DNA of 64,000 nucleotides. Origin: Rheum nobile (Eukaryota > Streptophyta > Magnoliopsida > Caryophyllales > Polygonaceae). The stretch's first letter is position 1. Every line of letters begins with the position of its first letter. The position numbers were made by a program, and so were the translations under genes. This document shows, one piece after another, positions 1 to 11,918 of this stretch. Where the stretch lies: contig WOAB01000598.1 of assembly GCA_027886185.1 (NCBI GenBank), positions 620,001 to 684,000 of the forward strand, read 5' to 3'. The notes under the pieces were generated by a model. That model was given only the letters and a program-made list of their open reading frames with translations. It was not told the DNA's origin and searched no databases.

Positions 1-25
1 TGTAGTAGATAGATTTATATGATAT

Positions 26-80
26 CCACAAATTAGTTTGGTTTGTAGTTAGTTTTGGAGGAAACCAAACTAATTTGTGG
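26..80. repeat. Perfect 19-bp inverted repeat (hairpin)
   Basis: Bases 26-44 and 62-80 are exact reverse complements (CCACAAATTAGTTTGGTTT and its complement), separated by a 17-base loop at 45-61. The structure lies about 175 bases upstream of the KH gene start codon. It could be a small MITE remnant or a transcribed hairpin; no target-site duplication is visible because the window starts 25 bases before it. Confidence 0.85.
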
Positions 81-254
81 GTATGGTGTAGTTTACCGTT
101 ATGCATAAGACATGCTGAACAAAGCGTCAGAAGTGGAGAAACCGAAAAAGCCAAGGAAAACTACTCCCTCTGTCATTCCCTCATGGCAGTTCAAAGCTGA
201 GCCTTTGAAGAAGGCCCATCGTCATCCATCCGTATTCAACGCATTTCATCAGCA

Positions 255-3200
255 ATGGCACAACAGGGGCAATACCCAGTGAACCAAATCCATCAATCTT
301 ACGACCAACAATCCCAATTCCCTGCTGTTCAGCCCCAACAAACCCTAACCCTACCCTTTTCCCACGCCCAATTTCAGCAATTCCCGCAGCTCCAGCCCTT
401 GCCTTTACCCCACCACCAGTATCTCCACCCCTCCTACGCCTCCGCGACCGCCCAGACCCATATCCTCGGCCCAATCGCCCCGCCGGCCGCTCAGTCCCAC
501 TACGACCATCCATGGTCGTCCGGCAAGCGATCCCGCGAAGCTCCTCCCATTTCTACAGCCGCTGGGGAGGCCGGCGATGCGCCGTCGCCGAAAAGGAAGA
601 AAGGGCAGGATGTGCTGTTTAGGATCGTGGTGCCGTCTAAGCAGATTGGGAAGGTTATTGGGAAAGAAGGGTCTAGAATCCAGAAGATTCGAGAAGAAAC
701 TAGAGCCTCTATTAAGATTGCTGATGCCATCGCTGTGAGTTTTTTGGGTTTATCATTTATGATGTTGGATTCAACATTATTTCTTCTTTTTTCTTCATAA
801 ACCTATGGAGTTTGCAACTTACACACTTCAAAAATAGACCCTTGTGAGTTTTGTAGCGAATTATTGCTAGCTCCCATTCTTGTATGTATGATACTTTGGT
901 CAAACGTCAGATGATATATCTATTGAACCAATTTTCCCTCTTCTTAACTGAAGCTGCCAACAATGGTGGTGAATCCAAGTTGGATACTTTCTGAATGTAG
1001 TTTTGAGGGGTATACATTTGTATTTTAGTTTAGTTTTGCCTAAAGCATCTTTTTCTTTTTGGTGTGGCTGGGGGGTGAATGACTTCATAAAGGGATATAA
1101 GATTCATTTTATTTTGTGGGCATGTGTGTCATATGGGATATGGCTGTAGGTGGTGGCCCTATATAAGTTCTTTGGCAATATGGCTGTCAAGCTTTTTCTT
1201 TCCGAAATGGATATGGTGTCAAGCTGTACAATTTACACTTTTACAGTATAAGAATGGGTTTTAATGGAGGATGTCCGGCTTCTCATACTATATGCTTGTT
1301 GAATGAACATGAAGACCTTTTTTAATTTGAAACAACACGGAGACCTTATTTTAACTTCTTGTGCAATTATATTTCAAGCTGTATAATGTACTGATGTCTT
1401 AATGTATGATACTCTTCTTATCTGTTAAAAAATTGGTAGATGATTTTCATTTGAAGTATTGGCTTAGCTTGTAAGGCTCTCTCTAGTAGGTTATTGAGAT
1501 ATTGAGGTTAACTACTTGTCTACAGACAATTCAAGATTTGTATTTTGGAGTTAAGCATTGAAGAGGGATGGGGCTGGCTTGGAAATTTTAGTGAATGGTT
1601 GCATCCATCCTGTAAGGGTTCTGATTTATGGACAGGACCTCAGTGGACAGCTAAGATGGATTAAGGATGATAAGATCCATGGGTTTTTTTACATGAAGGC
1701 TTGCTTTGTATTTGCTAAGCTATTGTCAATTTGTATTCTGTTAAGGTGAAGAAACATTTTAATTGGTATGGTAATCTCTTACTTTCAATTTCTTGCAGAG
1801 ACATGAAGATCGTGTTATCATTATTAGTTCCAAAGACAATGATGATGAGGTCACTGATGCAGAGAAGGCATTACATAAAATAGCCGATCTTATTCTCCAG
1901 GTAATTGAACTCATTATAGGTTGTAGTTTTTTCTATGAACTTCTACCAGACTATTTTGTTAGAGCTAGATAGGTAAACCGTTGGAGTAGGGACATGAACC
2001 TATTTCAATGATGTCAATAATGTTATGCTACTGTCAAGGTTTTTAAACATTCTCCCAGTCTCACCCTACCACCAGAAAGGAGAAAGAGGGGGGTAGGGAG
2101 AAGATCAGGCAATGTGTGATAATGTGAAGGACATGGTAATTCAAAAAATGCCTTAGCATTTAGCCATGCCTTCATCTTGGGTGGAGGGGTTCGAGTGAAT
2201 AACTTCAGTGATTTACATTTCACTGTATCATTTTTCTTGCTCAGTGCTAGTGCCATAGTGGCCTGTTACTATAAATATATATTGGGTTTATTTGCTGACC
2301 AGCAACATGAATGTTCTGTTAGATCTGAGGTAATCATTGATAATGCTTTCTGAGTCAAGATTTAGTCCACAATGGCAGCACAGAAAGTCAAGTAATTTGA
2401 TTTAGTTTGCTTTAGAATATTTTAGAAAGAGTTTATTCTTTGAGGATTATAATTTATAATTCTTAAATCGAGAGAAGTTATCCTGTTAGATAAGAAATAT
2501 GGTTGTTATTTTAGTGTTCATGCTCATAATTTTAAGTTATTCTTGCTTTGCTTTGTTGTGCTTATGGAAACACGTCTTAAAAGCAGGATGATGGGACAAG
2601 TTCTGTGGCTCAAAATGTCAGTGCTTCTGTTGGAGCTGCTCTTGCTGCCAGTTCTATTGGGAGCACTGATGGTTTAAATGCTGTTGGCGGTGTAGGCCCA
2701 GCTCATGTGGCTGCTAATGCCATAAGGCTTCTCATAGCTGGTTCACAAGCAGGCTGTTTAATAGGGATATCTGGTCAGAATATTGAGAAGCTAAGAGATT
2801 CTTCTGGTGCTACTATTACTGTCCTTGCTCCAAATCAGTTGCCCTTTTGTGCATCTGCTCATGAATCTGACCGTCTAGTACAGGTGAGCTTTTCTATATA
2901 GTTTATTAGCAATGCAGTAATTTATTAACTGTGTAAACCCTATTTGCCGCCTACTTTTCCCTTGTTTGTTTTTTTGTTTGCAAAAATATGTTTCTCTCGA
3001 CCTAGGATGGTGCCCTACACTGTGTCTAGTATTTCATCGATGAGCTAGTTGATCTTATTTTGTCCTCAGCTAGGATGGTGAACATTTTTCAGTGAGGTGT
3101 AATGATTTACATTGATTATTGAAAATAGGATATCTCCTTCTCTTTACTTGTTTGAGTTGATGTTAACTAAATAACTTGAGAATAAAAGCAACACACTTCT

Positions 3201-6200
3201 TTGAGATTTGAATTTCTACTTCCAGAAAGCTCTAAGAATATTTCAAAATTTAGTCAATCAGTTGGATAAACCTTGGACCAAACACTCTCTCAGTGTTGAC
3301 CGTGTTGTTTGATTAAACAAATAACAAGAAGGATCTTCCCCAACCCAGTGGAATGGTAAAAACCCCTTGATTCTTTTCGAGCAATTGCTATAAGATTGCT
3401 ATTTCAAGTTTAGAAAATAGTGTTTCGTACTAACTAAAAATGTTAAGAAATGAATCTATTCAATCTGCTTATACCATTTCCTTTTAACTTGTCCAGACAA
3501 GTGACCAAACCCTATATTTAAACTCAGGTATCAGGAGAAGTGCCTGATGTACTTAATGCTGTGGATGAGATTGGTTCTCAACTAAGGTCTCAAGAACACT
3601 GCTGTTTAATTTATTTATCTTGGGCTTTGTATTGAGGAATACCCTTAATTTGTTTTTGTTTGGCTTTGTATTCAGAGAACATCCGGCTAAACAAGTTATT
3701 TCCATCAGTCCAGCATACAATTACAGCTCAATACGAACAGCTCAGCAGTATTTAGATCCAACAGCAGGTAGTCTTCTGCTAGGAGCATCTGTGTTGTTAT
3801 TCATAGTACCCTAATATTATCTTCTGATAGAATTGTCTTTTGGAGTGTATCATTTAGCTGAAGGTGTAACGATGGATATGGTGATTTCGGAGACAATGGT
3901 TGGTGGGCTTATTGGTAGATGTGGCTCCAATATAGGAAGGATTAGAAATGAATCTGGTGCAATGATTAAGGTATGTGGATGCTCTGTTCCTTCAATCTGT
4001 TTCTCATCCATCAGCTCTGCACATATGCTCATTGGGTAGGAAACACTTATTTGTCATTATTCACTGGTTGCTGCGGTCTTTATATTGGCGAGTAGAAAAA
4101 AAATGTTGACATGTATGAACAGGTAATTGGGCATAGAATTATGAAATACATTGAACTGAATTATAACAGGGTCACAAGGCTCCAATATGGCCTTTGTTCC
4201 TTCTTTTTGAATATGCAATATCACAAATCTTTTATGGAACAGCAAACACTCATGGTGTAGATGATTTTCATTGAATTAGTCACCATGGTCACTAGCTATT
4301 TTGAAAACACAGCATCACCAAGGAGGAGAGGCTAATATCCTGAATACAGTTTGGTGGCTTTGTTGGTGGAAGTTTTGAAATCTGAAAAATGGAAAGGAAT
4401 CACTGGATTTTATCCCACTTCAGGACTGTTTCTTCAGTTTCTGGACCATTAATAGTTCAAGATCCCTCCTAGCATATGTAGACATCCTTTTTTCGAAAAT
4501 TAAACTAGAGAGTTGTTCTTAGCTCAATTCCGTCAATCCTATTAAGCACTCTGATTGATGCGATTACTCCATCCCTCTTGGGCTTTCTAAACTATTTGCC
4601 CTTGTAAAGTTGGAGTTGTATTTTGCCGTTCTTGATAAAAAAAAATACAAATTTGGAAGTTCTTTTGTGCCCTCTCCCCTTCCCGTATCCCCGTGACTTT
4701 TTTCCATATGTTTTGCTAATGCTTCTTCCCTAAATTGCCAAAACCCCTCTCCCGTACCCCTCATTATTTCCTTCCCTGTCTATGCCCCCCCCCCCCCCCC
4801 CCCCCCCCAATCCTTGACATGTTCTAATTTAGCTTTATTGGACCCAGGTAGATGAAAGGTGCTTCTTTATCCTGCAGCTTTCTCATTATATTCCTTGGCT
4901 CTCTGCTGGTTCTTTGGTGTTTTGATAGAGCGATGCTATGCCTTGAAGATGGAGGAAGTCAGAATGATTTGTGCCTGACAAATTCTGCTTTGCTGCACAA
5001 AACAGAGGATTAAAGGGGACAGCATTGTGGTTATGCAGCTAATGTCATCAGGTGTTAAAGAAGGTTTTAGTTCATGGTCTAGAATATCTATCAGGTTTAA
5101 TCTTGTGCTAGTCTAATAACTAGGGCTCGGGTTTAGATCTTTTTCATGTCAAGCTCTTTCCTGGATTACTTGTTTCGTCATTGTGCATTCACCTGACAGA
5201 AGTGGTGGTGATATTATGTTCCAAGGGAAAGTATATAAAATAAGCAGTTCACCTAGAAAGTCTAAAAGTTGGTAAGAAAGAACACTTTCTTATTTGGTGT
5301 CTTTTCACAGGAATCCATTAAACTTGCATAGTTTAACAGAAAGCCAAGTTATATTCTGGTCTAAATGTGTTGAGCATCACAAGTAAATTAAATCCCCTTG
5401 ACGAGATGGAGCTATCAGAAAACTGTTGTCTAGGCCTCACCGTTCTTTTCTACAAACGCGGCCTATATTAAGCTTGCTGGTTGATTTGCAGGTTTATGGT
5501 GGAAAAGGTGAGCAGAAACACAGGCAAATCCAGCTCGCTGGAACTCCACAACAGGTATCATTGGTTCATCATGATCTGCACATAATAAACTCATCTTACT
5601 ATCTTGTCTGCCTTTCATTAAGTGCCCTGAAGCATGTTCTGTGAAGAAAAAGTGAGGCAGTTTCTAGAGTTGCCCTTAAATGATATTTAGAAGGGTTTAA
5701 TCAGTAGTGGAGGTGGACTGGTGGTTCACCCAAGAGATGCATAGATTAAACTGGTAGTAGGTGTTATCCCGCTTCATAAGAACTCAGCCTTGAGTCAGCA
5801 TGATAAACAAAGTAGGATTTCTGTTGGACCATACAAAATGGAACAGGTATTTATTGTTTTCGCTTTCTATATCGTTTGGTATTAGGTACATTTCTAATTT
5901 GAAAATTCATATATAGCTTCATTCATTGTCATGTGGGCTTCCACCTACTAATGCTCACTATAGAAGACCAATTGCATTAGAGGGGGGACTGGCTTCTTAA
6001 GTGTATTACAGTGACATCGTTAAAAAATTGCTCCTGTCTAACTAATATATGGGAGGAAATTGAAATCACTGAAGTGATGCCTGTCACAGAACAAAAAAAA
6101 AAACAGAGGATTGAAGCCTGGCATAACAGAGGATTGATGAGTATACTCTTGCAGCAGTGTTCCTTTGGATACCAGCAAAGGAATGCCATCTTTCAGCTGA

Positions 6201-6296
6201 TGGGTTGCTTTTGTGTAGGTGGCCTTGGCAAAACAGAGAATTGATGAATACATCTACTCTCAACTGATACAATCGGGTTCTCAGCCACCTCTGTAA
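255..6296 (+). CDS. Three-KH-domain RNA-binding protein (plant poly(C)-binding/PEPPER-FLK-like group)
   Basis: Eight exons: 255-734, 1799-1900, 2587-2883, 3528-3586, 3676-3767, 3831-3970, 5492-5554 and 6219-6296 (stop TAA 6294-6296). All introns are GT-AG and the phases join to one 436-residue protein. Residues 1-80 are Gln/Pro-rich low complexity. Basic nuclear-signal-like patches are KRSR (91-94) and PKRKK (112-116). KH1 is about 119-194 with loop GKEG at 136-139, KH2 about 239-313 with GISG at 254-257, and KH3 about 355-428 with GRCG at 372-375. The three GxxG loops are the single-stranded RNA contact sites of this fold, so binding of pyrimidine-rich RNA in the nucleus is expected from the family. 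The start at 255 is the first ATG of the open frame and sits in good context (AGCAATGGC). Plant members with three KH domains act in flowering time, transcript processing and stress responses. I infer the family but cannot assign a specific orthologue. It is the only intact host gene in the window. Confidence 0.9.
340..348 (+). promoter_or_regulatory. Telo-box-like AAACCCTAA inside exon 1
   Basis: AAACCCTAA followed by CCCTACCC lies within the Gln/Pro-rich coding part of exon 1. Telo-boxes occur near transcription starts of plant translation and RNA-metabolism genes. Here it is coding, so a regulatory role is only a possibility. Confidence 0.3.
4785..4808 (+). repeat. Poly(C) tract, 24 bases, in intron 6 of the KH gene
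   Basis: An uninterrupted run of 24 C on the coding strand lies inside the 1.5-kb intron 3971-5491, preceded by about 130 bases that are also C/T-rich. The host gene belongs to a family whose members bind C-rich RNA. Confidence 0.9.
6098..6160 (+). repeat. Decayed partial copies of the terminal exon start, in intron 7
   Basis: AACAGAGGATTGATGAGTAT at about 6125-6144 closely matches the beginning of exon 8 (AACAGAGAATTGATGAATAC, about 6231-6250). A second shorter match, AACAGAGGATTGA, lies at about 6102-6114, and AACAGAGGATT recurs in intron 6 at about 5001. These look like small duplications of the KH3 C-terminal exon; none has a continuous frame with its own splice sites that I can defend. 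Confidence 0.5.
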
Positions 6297-6382
6297 GATA
6301 CTCTCCTCCAGTTTTGGAAGTCGCTGTTGTTTAATGATGCAAGTGGGCGGACTGAAGCTTGATGATGCTTTCTTGACTGCAG

Positions 6383-6419
6383 ATATGATGCCGGGGCTTA
6401 TGGAGCTGGAGTGCTCTGA
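6383..6419 (+). other. Possible alternative terminal exon of the KH gene
   Basis: The normal stop lies in CTGTAAGATA, which is also a good 5' splice site (CT|GTAAGA, cut after 6292). A CTGCAG acceptor ends at 6382. Joining 6292 to 6383 keeps the frame and replaces the stop with twelve further residues reading YDAGAYGAGVL before TGA at 6417-6419. A Gly/Tyr/Ala-rich tail is plausible for an RNA-binding protein. Transcript data would decide between the two ends. Confidence 0.45.
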
Positions 6420-7080
6420 GCTGAAGACCAATGCTTGACATGTTCTTGTAAGTAAGCATGTTTTATATAGATCATTATAAATTGGTTTGTTCTGATCTTT
6501 CATATTTTTAGAGCAAATCGGGCTTGCGATGGAATAACCAAAAGATTTTTAGGTTTACATGGCTGAACGTTTATGGTCTATTCTAGCTTGTTTATTTTGT
6601 TTGGTATCTGATTTTGCTTTGGATGTCGAATTGAGTTGTTTTAGCATAAACTGGATTAAATCCTCGTGTCGTGTACGACTTGGCTAATGTAAAAAAAAAC
6701 TCATATCTCATGTTAAATGTGGATTTTTATTACTCCGTATTATAAAGCTGTAATTGCATTATAGTATTATGATATAATTATTAATTATTATCCGGTATAA
6801 AATTTAAATTGTAAACTAATTTAAGCCACTCATCCATCCTAATCTATTATCTATTATATATTCTAAAGTTCAACGTCACCCGGTCACTTTACACTCAATT
6901 AAGCTTGTCATTATATGTTACATCACATATCACTCTTTCATTTTAATTTTTTTACTTAGAAACCAAATATTCTCAAGTTTTAGTGTCATTCTAGATAATG
7001 CTACTTTCGGGACCAAAAAAGAAAAAAACAACAAAATTGGAAAACGCCAAAAAAGAAAACAACAACACAGAAAAACAAAA
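6420..7080. other. 3' flank of the KH gene, AT-rich, no gene seen
   Basis: About 660 bases of AT-rich sequence, presumably 3' UTR and intergenic DNA. The last part (about 6990-7080) is open in the same frame as the RNase H-like remnant that follows, but is A-rich low complexity and not clearly coding. Confidence 0.5.
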
Positions 7081-7608
7081 GACTATGACGCCACTAACAA
7101 GAAGAAAACGAGGAATATTAAGTGGATTAAACCACCCATAAATACTTACAAACTTAACTCATATACATCCAAAAATAATCATGAACAAGCAATATACGGA
7201 TACATTATTCGGGACCATGATGGCCAACCCATATCTATGGTCAATGGTGCCCTGAGAAACATCTCCCCTATCCTAGCCGAAGCTATCTCTATGCGTTATG
7301 ACATTCGAGACGCAATCCAGCTAGGGATTTTAAATATTGAGATCGAAGGCGACAATCTTTGTCTGATTAATGCCTTAAACGGCAAATGGGACTGCCCGTG
7401 GGAAATTGAGCTCGTTATGTCAAATATACTACTTGATCTACGACAATTCACATCATGTCGTATTTTCCACATATTTAGGGAAATTAATACTGTGGCCGAC
7501 TTCATTGCAAAGCTTTACCATAGATCAATTTCACTAGATAGTGCAGTCATTCCAGATCTGTACGATCTCATTCGTAAGGATGTTCTAGGGCGGCCTACCT
7601 CGAGATAG
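7081..7608 (+). pseudogene. RNase H-like domain remnant (plant LINE type, RVT_3 family)
   Basis: An open frame runs from before 7081 to TAG at 7606-7608; the first ATG is at 7237 but family similarity starts upstream of it (WIKPP at about 7123). The order WIKPP...KLN...GYIIRDHDG...AEAISM...IEGDNLCLINAL...HIFREINTVADFIAK is that of the RNase H domain at the end of plant LINE ORF2 and of stand-alone RVT_3 proteins. The first catalytic Asp region (normally KLNxDG) reads KLNSYTS, so that acid is missing, while the later D (EGDN) and the HI-REIN-VAD motif are present. No RT lies beside it. It is probably a decayed LINE fragment, less likely a small host gene. It is not collinear with the LINE at 35560-38944. 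Confidence 0.6.
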
Positions 7609-7619
7609 AAAAGCTCTCC

Positions 7620-9300
7620 TAATTCCTTTCCTAATCAAAAAGAAAAGAAAAGAAAAAATAATACTACTTTCGTTTTTTAGTACATATGTGAGTGTGCTTG
7701 CTTTCCTATCAAATCATTATGTCAAATTTTTAGTGTGATTGTAATTTTCATAAATTACTTTTTATTTTAATATATATAATTTAGTTTATTTTTCTTCCTA
7801 CTTAATTATATATTTATATTATAATTTATATTATTATAATTAAAATCTATATTTTATAATACAAAATTAGTTATTGAGTAAGGTTATATGTCCCCCCTTA
7901 TTAAGTCACATTTATGACATTTTTTCGTTTCCATTATATACCACGTCATCTAATATATAAATATATTTCGTATTTCAATTTTCAAAATGTATATTTTATA
8001 AATATTGTATAATATATGATTGAGAAAAATACTTTCTAAAAATATGTTTGTTGACTAATAATATAATTATGGCATTAAATTTTAATTCTTTTTTTTTGGT
8101 CGAAAATTTAATATTAATATACTTAAATAAATTAATTTGAAATACTAATTACTATTTTATGTATAATACTTAAATAAATTAATTTAATTTAAAATACTAA
8201 TTACTATTTAAAAGAAAAGAAAAAGGGTTAGTAACTTCTTTCTTTGTAATCCTTGTAAAAATAAAAATCTTACATGCATCAATAATAGTAAATAAATTAT
8301 ACAGCAATTGGTTATAATTACAATTTTATAATTATTTAGTATCTGATCTAAATGAACTTAATTCTTCTCTCTTTCAAATGTTTTTCTTGACGACCAATCC
8401 ATACAATAACAATTTACAACTGACTATTTTTTCTACAAAATTATTTATATATAATATTAGTAATATATAATAATTAATTTCATCTATTTATATAATAAAT
8501 CATTATTTAGTGTGACTCTATCTTGACAGAATTACTAAGCAAGAGTATGATGAATACGTTTTGCAAGTAAGAAGATACAACAACTTCAACTTAATTTTCA
8601 TTGTTTTATTTACTTTTTCTTTCACTTTTTAGGTAAGAAACTAGCTTAGTTTTCTTGGATTGCACCAAATTCGTTTACCGTCTAACGTTTAGACAAAAAA
8701 GTATATAGAGAAATTACATAATTAATTAATATATAAAAATATATATATGTAATGAGTGACAATATAAATAAAATTATAACATAAGTATGATAAATGGTAT
8801 ATAAATAAGTATATAATAATAAACAATGGACCAAGATAATTAAATTTTGTACCGAGATAATACATTGAAATCAAATCTGTAGACCTAAAAAGAAAAAAAT
8901 AGATGAAAGTTAAATAGAAAGAAAATAATTAAATGAAAAATTGAAGGAGAATAAATAAAATATAGTTAAAATAGAGGTGACACTCTATGTAGCCTTATTA
9001 AAAATAAAAACTGGATAAGTAAGCATCGAACCAGAGATAAGAGGAGAGGTAAATATTTTAGATTATGTAAGGAACTTGATAGCTCAAAATATGAGAGGTG
9101 TGCTCGAGAAGAAGAAAGATTGAATGGAAGCATGAAACATTTTTTTTATGAAACTAGAAAGATATCTGCTCAAAAAAATTGGAAAGGAGGAGTATATAAA
9201 TTTAAATTTAAATTGAAAAATATTAAAAAATGACATCATGACACGAGAGAAATAATACAACACCAATAACATTGATTCGGTTTATCATGCACATGCAAGT
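7620..9300. other. AT-rich intergenic stretch, no gene recognised
   Basis: Very AT-rich DNA with no ORF that resembles a protein I know. A short tandem duplication is visible at about 8120-8208, where a unit starting ACTTAAATAAATTAATTT and ending TACTAATTACTATTT occurs twice. I see no terminal repeats that would define a transposon. Confidence 0.5.
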
Positions 9301-10399
9301 TCAAGATGTACGCACCCTTACCCCGAGTAAGTCGATAAAATATTTCTTAGAGACGTAGACCAAGTAACAACAAAGAGGGCAGATAAGAATCTCGTAGAAA
9401 AGAGCGAAAACAAACGCATACAAGCTAGGACAAAGAAACAACAAGACAAAGTATAAATTGGAACCCCTAAACTAGGATCCTAGACTACCAACCCCAGTAG
9501 ACACCTCTATACCCAAAGCCTTAGAACCGGCCCTTAAAAACTAGACAACCTATTCTAGACATCCAAATCTCGAATCGTATCCTTCCACATTGATGCGAAA
9601 CACCCCAATGAGGAGGCGCCTCAGATGCGTTGGCTCGGATCGTGCCGCAAGCAAGGCCTTTCTTCAACTTCTCCTTGGTGGATTTCTTCTTGGGAACGTT
9701 ACTGGAGCACAACAGCTGAATAACCTCAATATGAGGTTTTGGCATCAAAGTGCTCCCTAGGACGCGACGACCAGGAAACCTCAAAGTGAAGTTATTTGTG
9801 CGAGGCGCTCCACTGGAGTGCGGCGATGACTGGGCTCAATCACGGGGCGACTGAGCGTGGGATCGATGGGGGCGTGAGGCCGATGGAGAGAGAGAGAGAG
9901 AGATTGAGTGAGTGAGAGATTAAGTGAGAGCAAGAGATCTAAACCACTAGGGCTTGAGGCCTAGGGGTTTGGCGAGGAGGAAAAACCTCAACTCTACACA
10001 ACTAAACCTTGACTAAACCTAACATAAAGTGCTTAAATAGTCTTACATATTTCAGCCATGGTCCACTACAAGTGGCCAACACTCCCAACATGAAATAAGA
10101 CAAACATAAAAATAGATAAAGGGAGAGTCATGTGACACCCGGGGGTGCGCCACTGGGAGCACGCCATGGGCGACGCTGGGAGCGCGTCACGGAGGGGCAC
10201 GCTAGTGCAATGCTGGGGGCGTGCCATGGAGCGATGATGGGAGCGCGTTGTTGGGCTGGTCATCGATGGTCACCATGGTGACCAAGGTGAGTGACTCGCC
10301 ACTGGAGCAAAGCTAGCGTGCGTCCGAGTGATGATGGATTGAGTGACTTGAGTTGTGGCTCGAGTGCGGACCCGGGTGACGAGTCCGGTCGACATGACA
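9300..10399 (-). repeat. Probable 3' LTR of the level-0 element
   Basis: The region follows the integrase stop on the minus strand and could start with TGTCATG at 10399. It contains a GA-rich simple repeat (about 9888-9930), a TATA-like box and a GC-rich block at about 10130-10260 with repeated GGGAGCGCG-like units. No second LTR survives for comparison, so both edges are estimates. Confidence 0.35.
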
Positions 10400-10414
10400 C
10401 TCATCAAGTCCTTC

Positions 10415-11559
10415 TCATCCGTTGCCGTCAAAGGTAGGGGCTATAGTTCTCTCCTTCTTGGCTGTGAATCGTCCCCAATTTGTCGTCGTCAAACTTTGAA
10501 CACACGGGATGAGATCCACCACGTTGAAGGTGGGATGGACACCATAATCATCGGGGAGGTCGACACGGTACACATTTTCACCAAAACGCTCTGACATGCA
10601 GAAGGGCCTATCGCCGCGTTGGTCAAGCTTGGAGCGACGCCGGGTGGGGAAGCGCTCACGGCTCAAGTGGACCAAAATGAGGTTGTCGTGGGCGAAGATG
10701 ATGTTGCAACGCCCTTTGTTGGATTGGCGCTAGTACTGGGCGACGTGATGCTCTAGCTGAGCCCGCCTACGCTCGTGTAGCTCTCGGATAAAGTCGGCGC
10801 GCTTGTCGCCTTGGGGGCTCTCTGTGGCACCCATGGGGTGCGGGTCCAAATCCAATGGGGTGAGTGTATTGCGCCCATATACGACCTCAAATGGAGTGAG
10901 CTTGGCGGCCTAATGCATTGACTTATTATACAAAAACTCAACAAAAGGGAGGTAAGTCTTCCCAATGGCGCGGGTTGGTCCTAAGCATGGTCTTAAGCAA
11001 GACTCCTAGCGTATGGTTGGTCGCCTCGGTTTGGCCATCGGTTTGGGGGTGGCAACTAGTGGAAAATAGGAGATTGATTCCTAGTTTGTCCTACAAAGTC
11101 TTCCAAAAATAGCTCACAAATTTGGCATCCCTATCGGAGACAATGGTGCGAAAGATTCCATGAAACTTGACCACGTCATCAAAGAAAAGTGAATCGACCT
11201 CCGATTCGTTGTTGGTCGTCTTACAAGGGATGAAATGGACCATCTTGGAGAAACGGTCAACTACCACAAATATGGAATCCCTCCCCTTAGAGGTTGTCAA
11301 CCCGGTTATGAAATCAATGGATATGTCCTCCCAAGGGGCGGCATGTATGGGCAAAGGGGTGTACAAGTCGTGGGGACTAGACCTAGCCTTGGCCTTGTGG
11401 CATGTCACACAACTTTGGCAAACTTTGGCTACTTGGCGGGTCATCGTAGGCCAAAATAAATGTTCTTTAAGGGCGGTTAAGGTCTTGGCAATCCCAAAGT
11501 GGCCACGCCCCGCATGGGCTTCTTAGATCAAAAAGCGCCTAATGGAGGAGGCGGGGATA
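10415..11559 (-). pseudogene. Ty3/gypsy integrase, broken
   Basis: Minus-strand reading gives the zinc-binding region (HAGRGHFG...CQSCVTCHKAK, about 11350-11510), then the catalytic core with D in SIDFITGL, D in VSDRDAKF and E in CHPQTDGQTEA (about 11026-11060). A C-terminal region follows with RFPTRRRSKL and RVDLPDDYGVHPTFNVVDL, ending at 10415. These are the three DDE acids and the usual Ty3/gypsy integrase order. At least one in-frame stop (near 11524) and frame changes at about 11090 and 10680 make it non-functional. The clade is uncertain, probably a chromovirus relative. Its upstream half is 22 kb away because of nested insertions. Confidence 0.75.
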
Positions 11560-11564
11560 CATAG

Positions 11565-11918
11565 TGATGCGCTCATGTCTAGTCCTAATCCAAGCTTCGG
11601 CGAGCCTCCAAAGACCAAGACCGTAGAGTCCCCCGTGACATCCAACATAGCCTATTTAATTAGCTTTTCTATGTATTTCAGTACTTTCCGTTTTTAGTAG
11701 TTACTAGTTTTGGCTTATTTCTTGTTTTGGTATGCGAGCCCATCTGCGTATGGACTCAACCCATTAAGTTAAATAAGGCCCATAAAGGTCGTGCACTATT
11801 TTGGCTATATATAGCCTTCTCTTGTAACCATTTTACTCACGTTGGAAATGAAAGCCTAAGTAGTAGTTGAGTGAATCTCCTCCCTTAGGCCCTGGCGTCA
11901 CAAAACTGGTTAGACCCC
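11565..11918 (+). repeat. Left LTR of level-1 element, 5' piece
   Basis: It matches 33011 onward (TGATGCGCTC to GTTAGACCCC) and contains the TATA-like GGCTATATATAG. It is interrupted after GACCCC, where the Athila-like element inserted; the LTR resumes at 30490. Confidence 0.85.

Larger units (their letters stand above)
9300..11564 (-). mobile_element. Level-0 Ty3/gypsy element, 3' half (integrase and probable 3' LTR)
   Basis: Reading on the minus strand, this part continues the element whose RT half lies at 33572-34952. The two halves join exactly through the duplicated CATAG, giving an unbroken frame from the RNase H end into the integrase zinc finger. The integrase ends near 10415. Below about 10399 the sequence looks like an LTR read on the minus strand: TGTCATGTCGAC just after a purine-rich stretch, and a TATA-like box (TATTTAAG on the minus strand) near 10035. 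The lower edge (about 9300) is not defined by a visible repeat end. Confidence 0.65.

Noticed and set aside
5426..5644. Separate small gene in the KH region
   Set aside because: The frame only contains exon 7 (5492-5554), bounded by clear splice sites.
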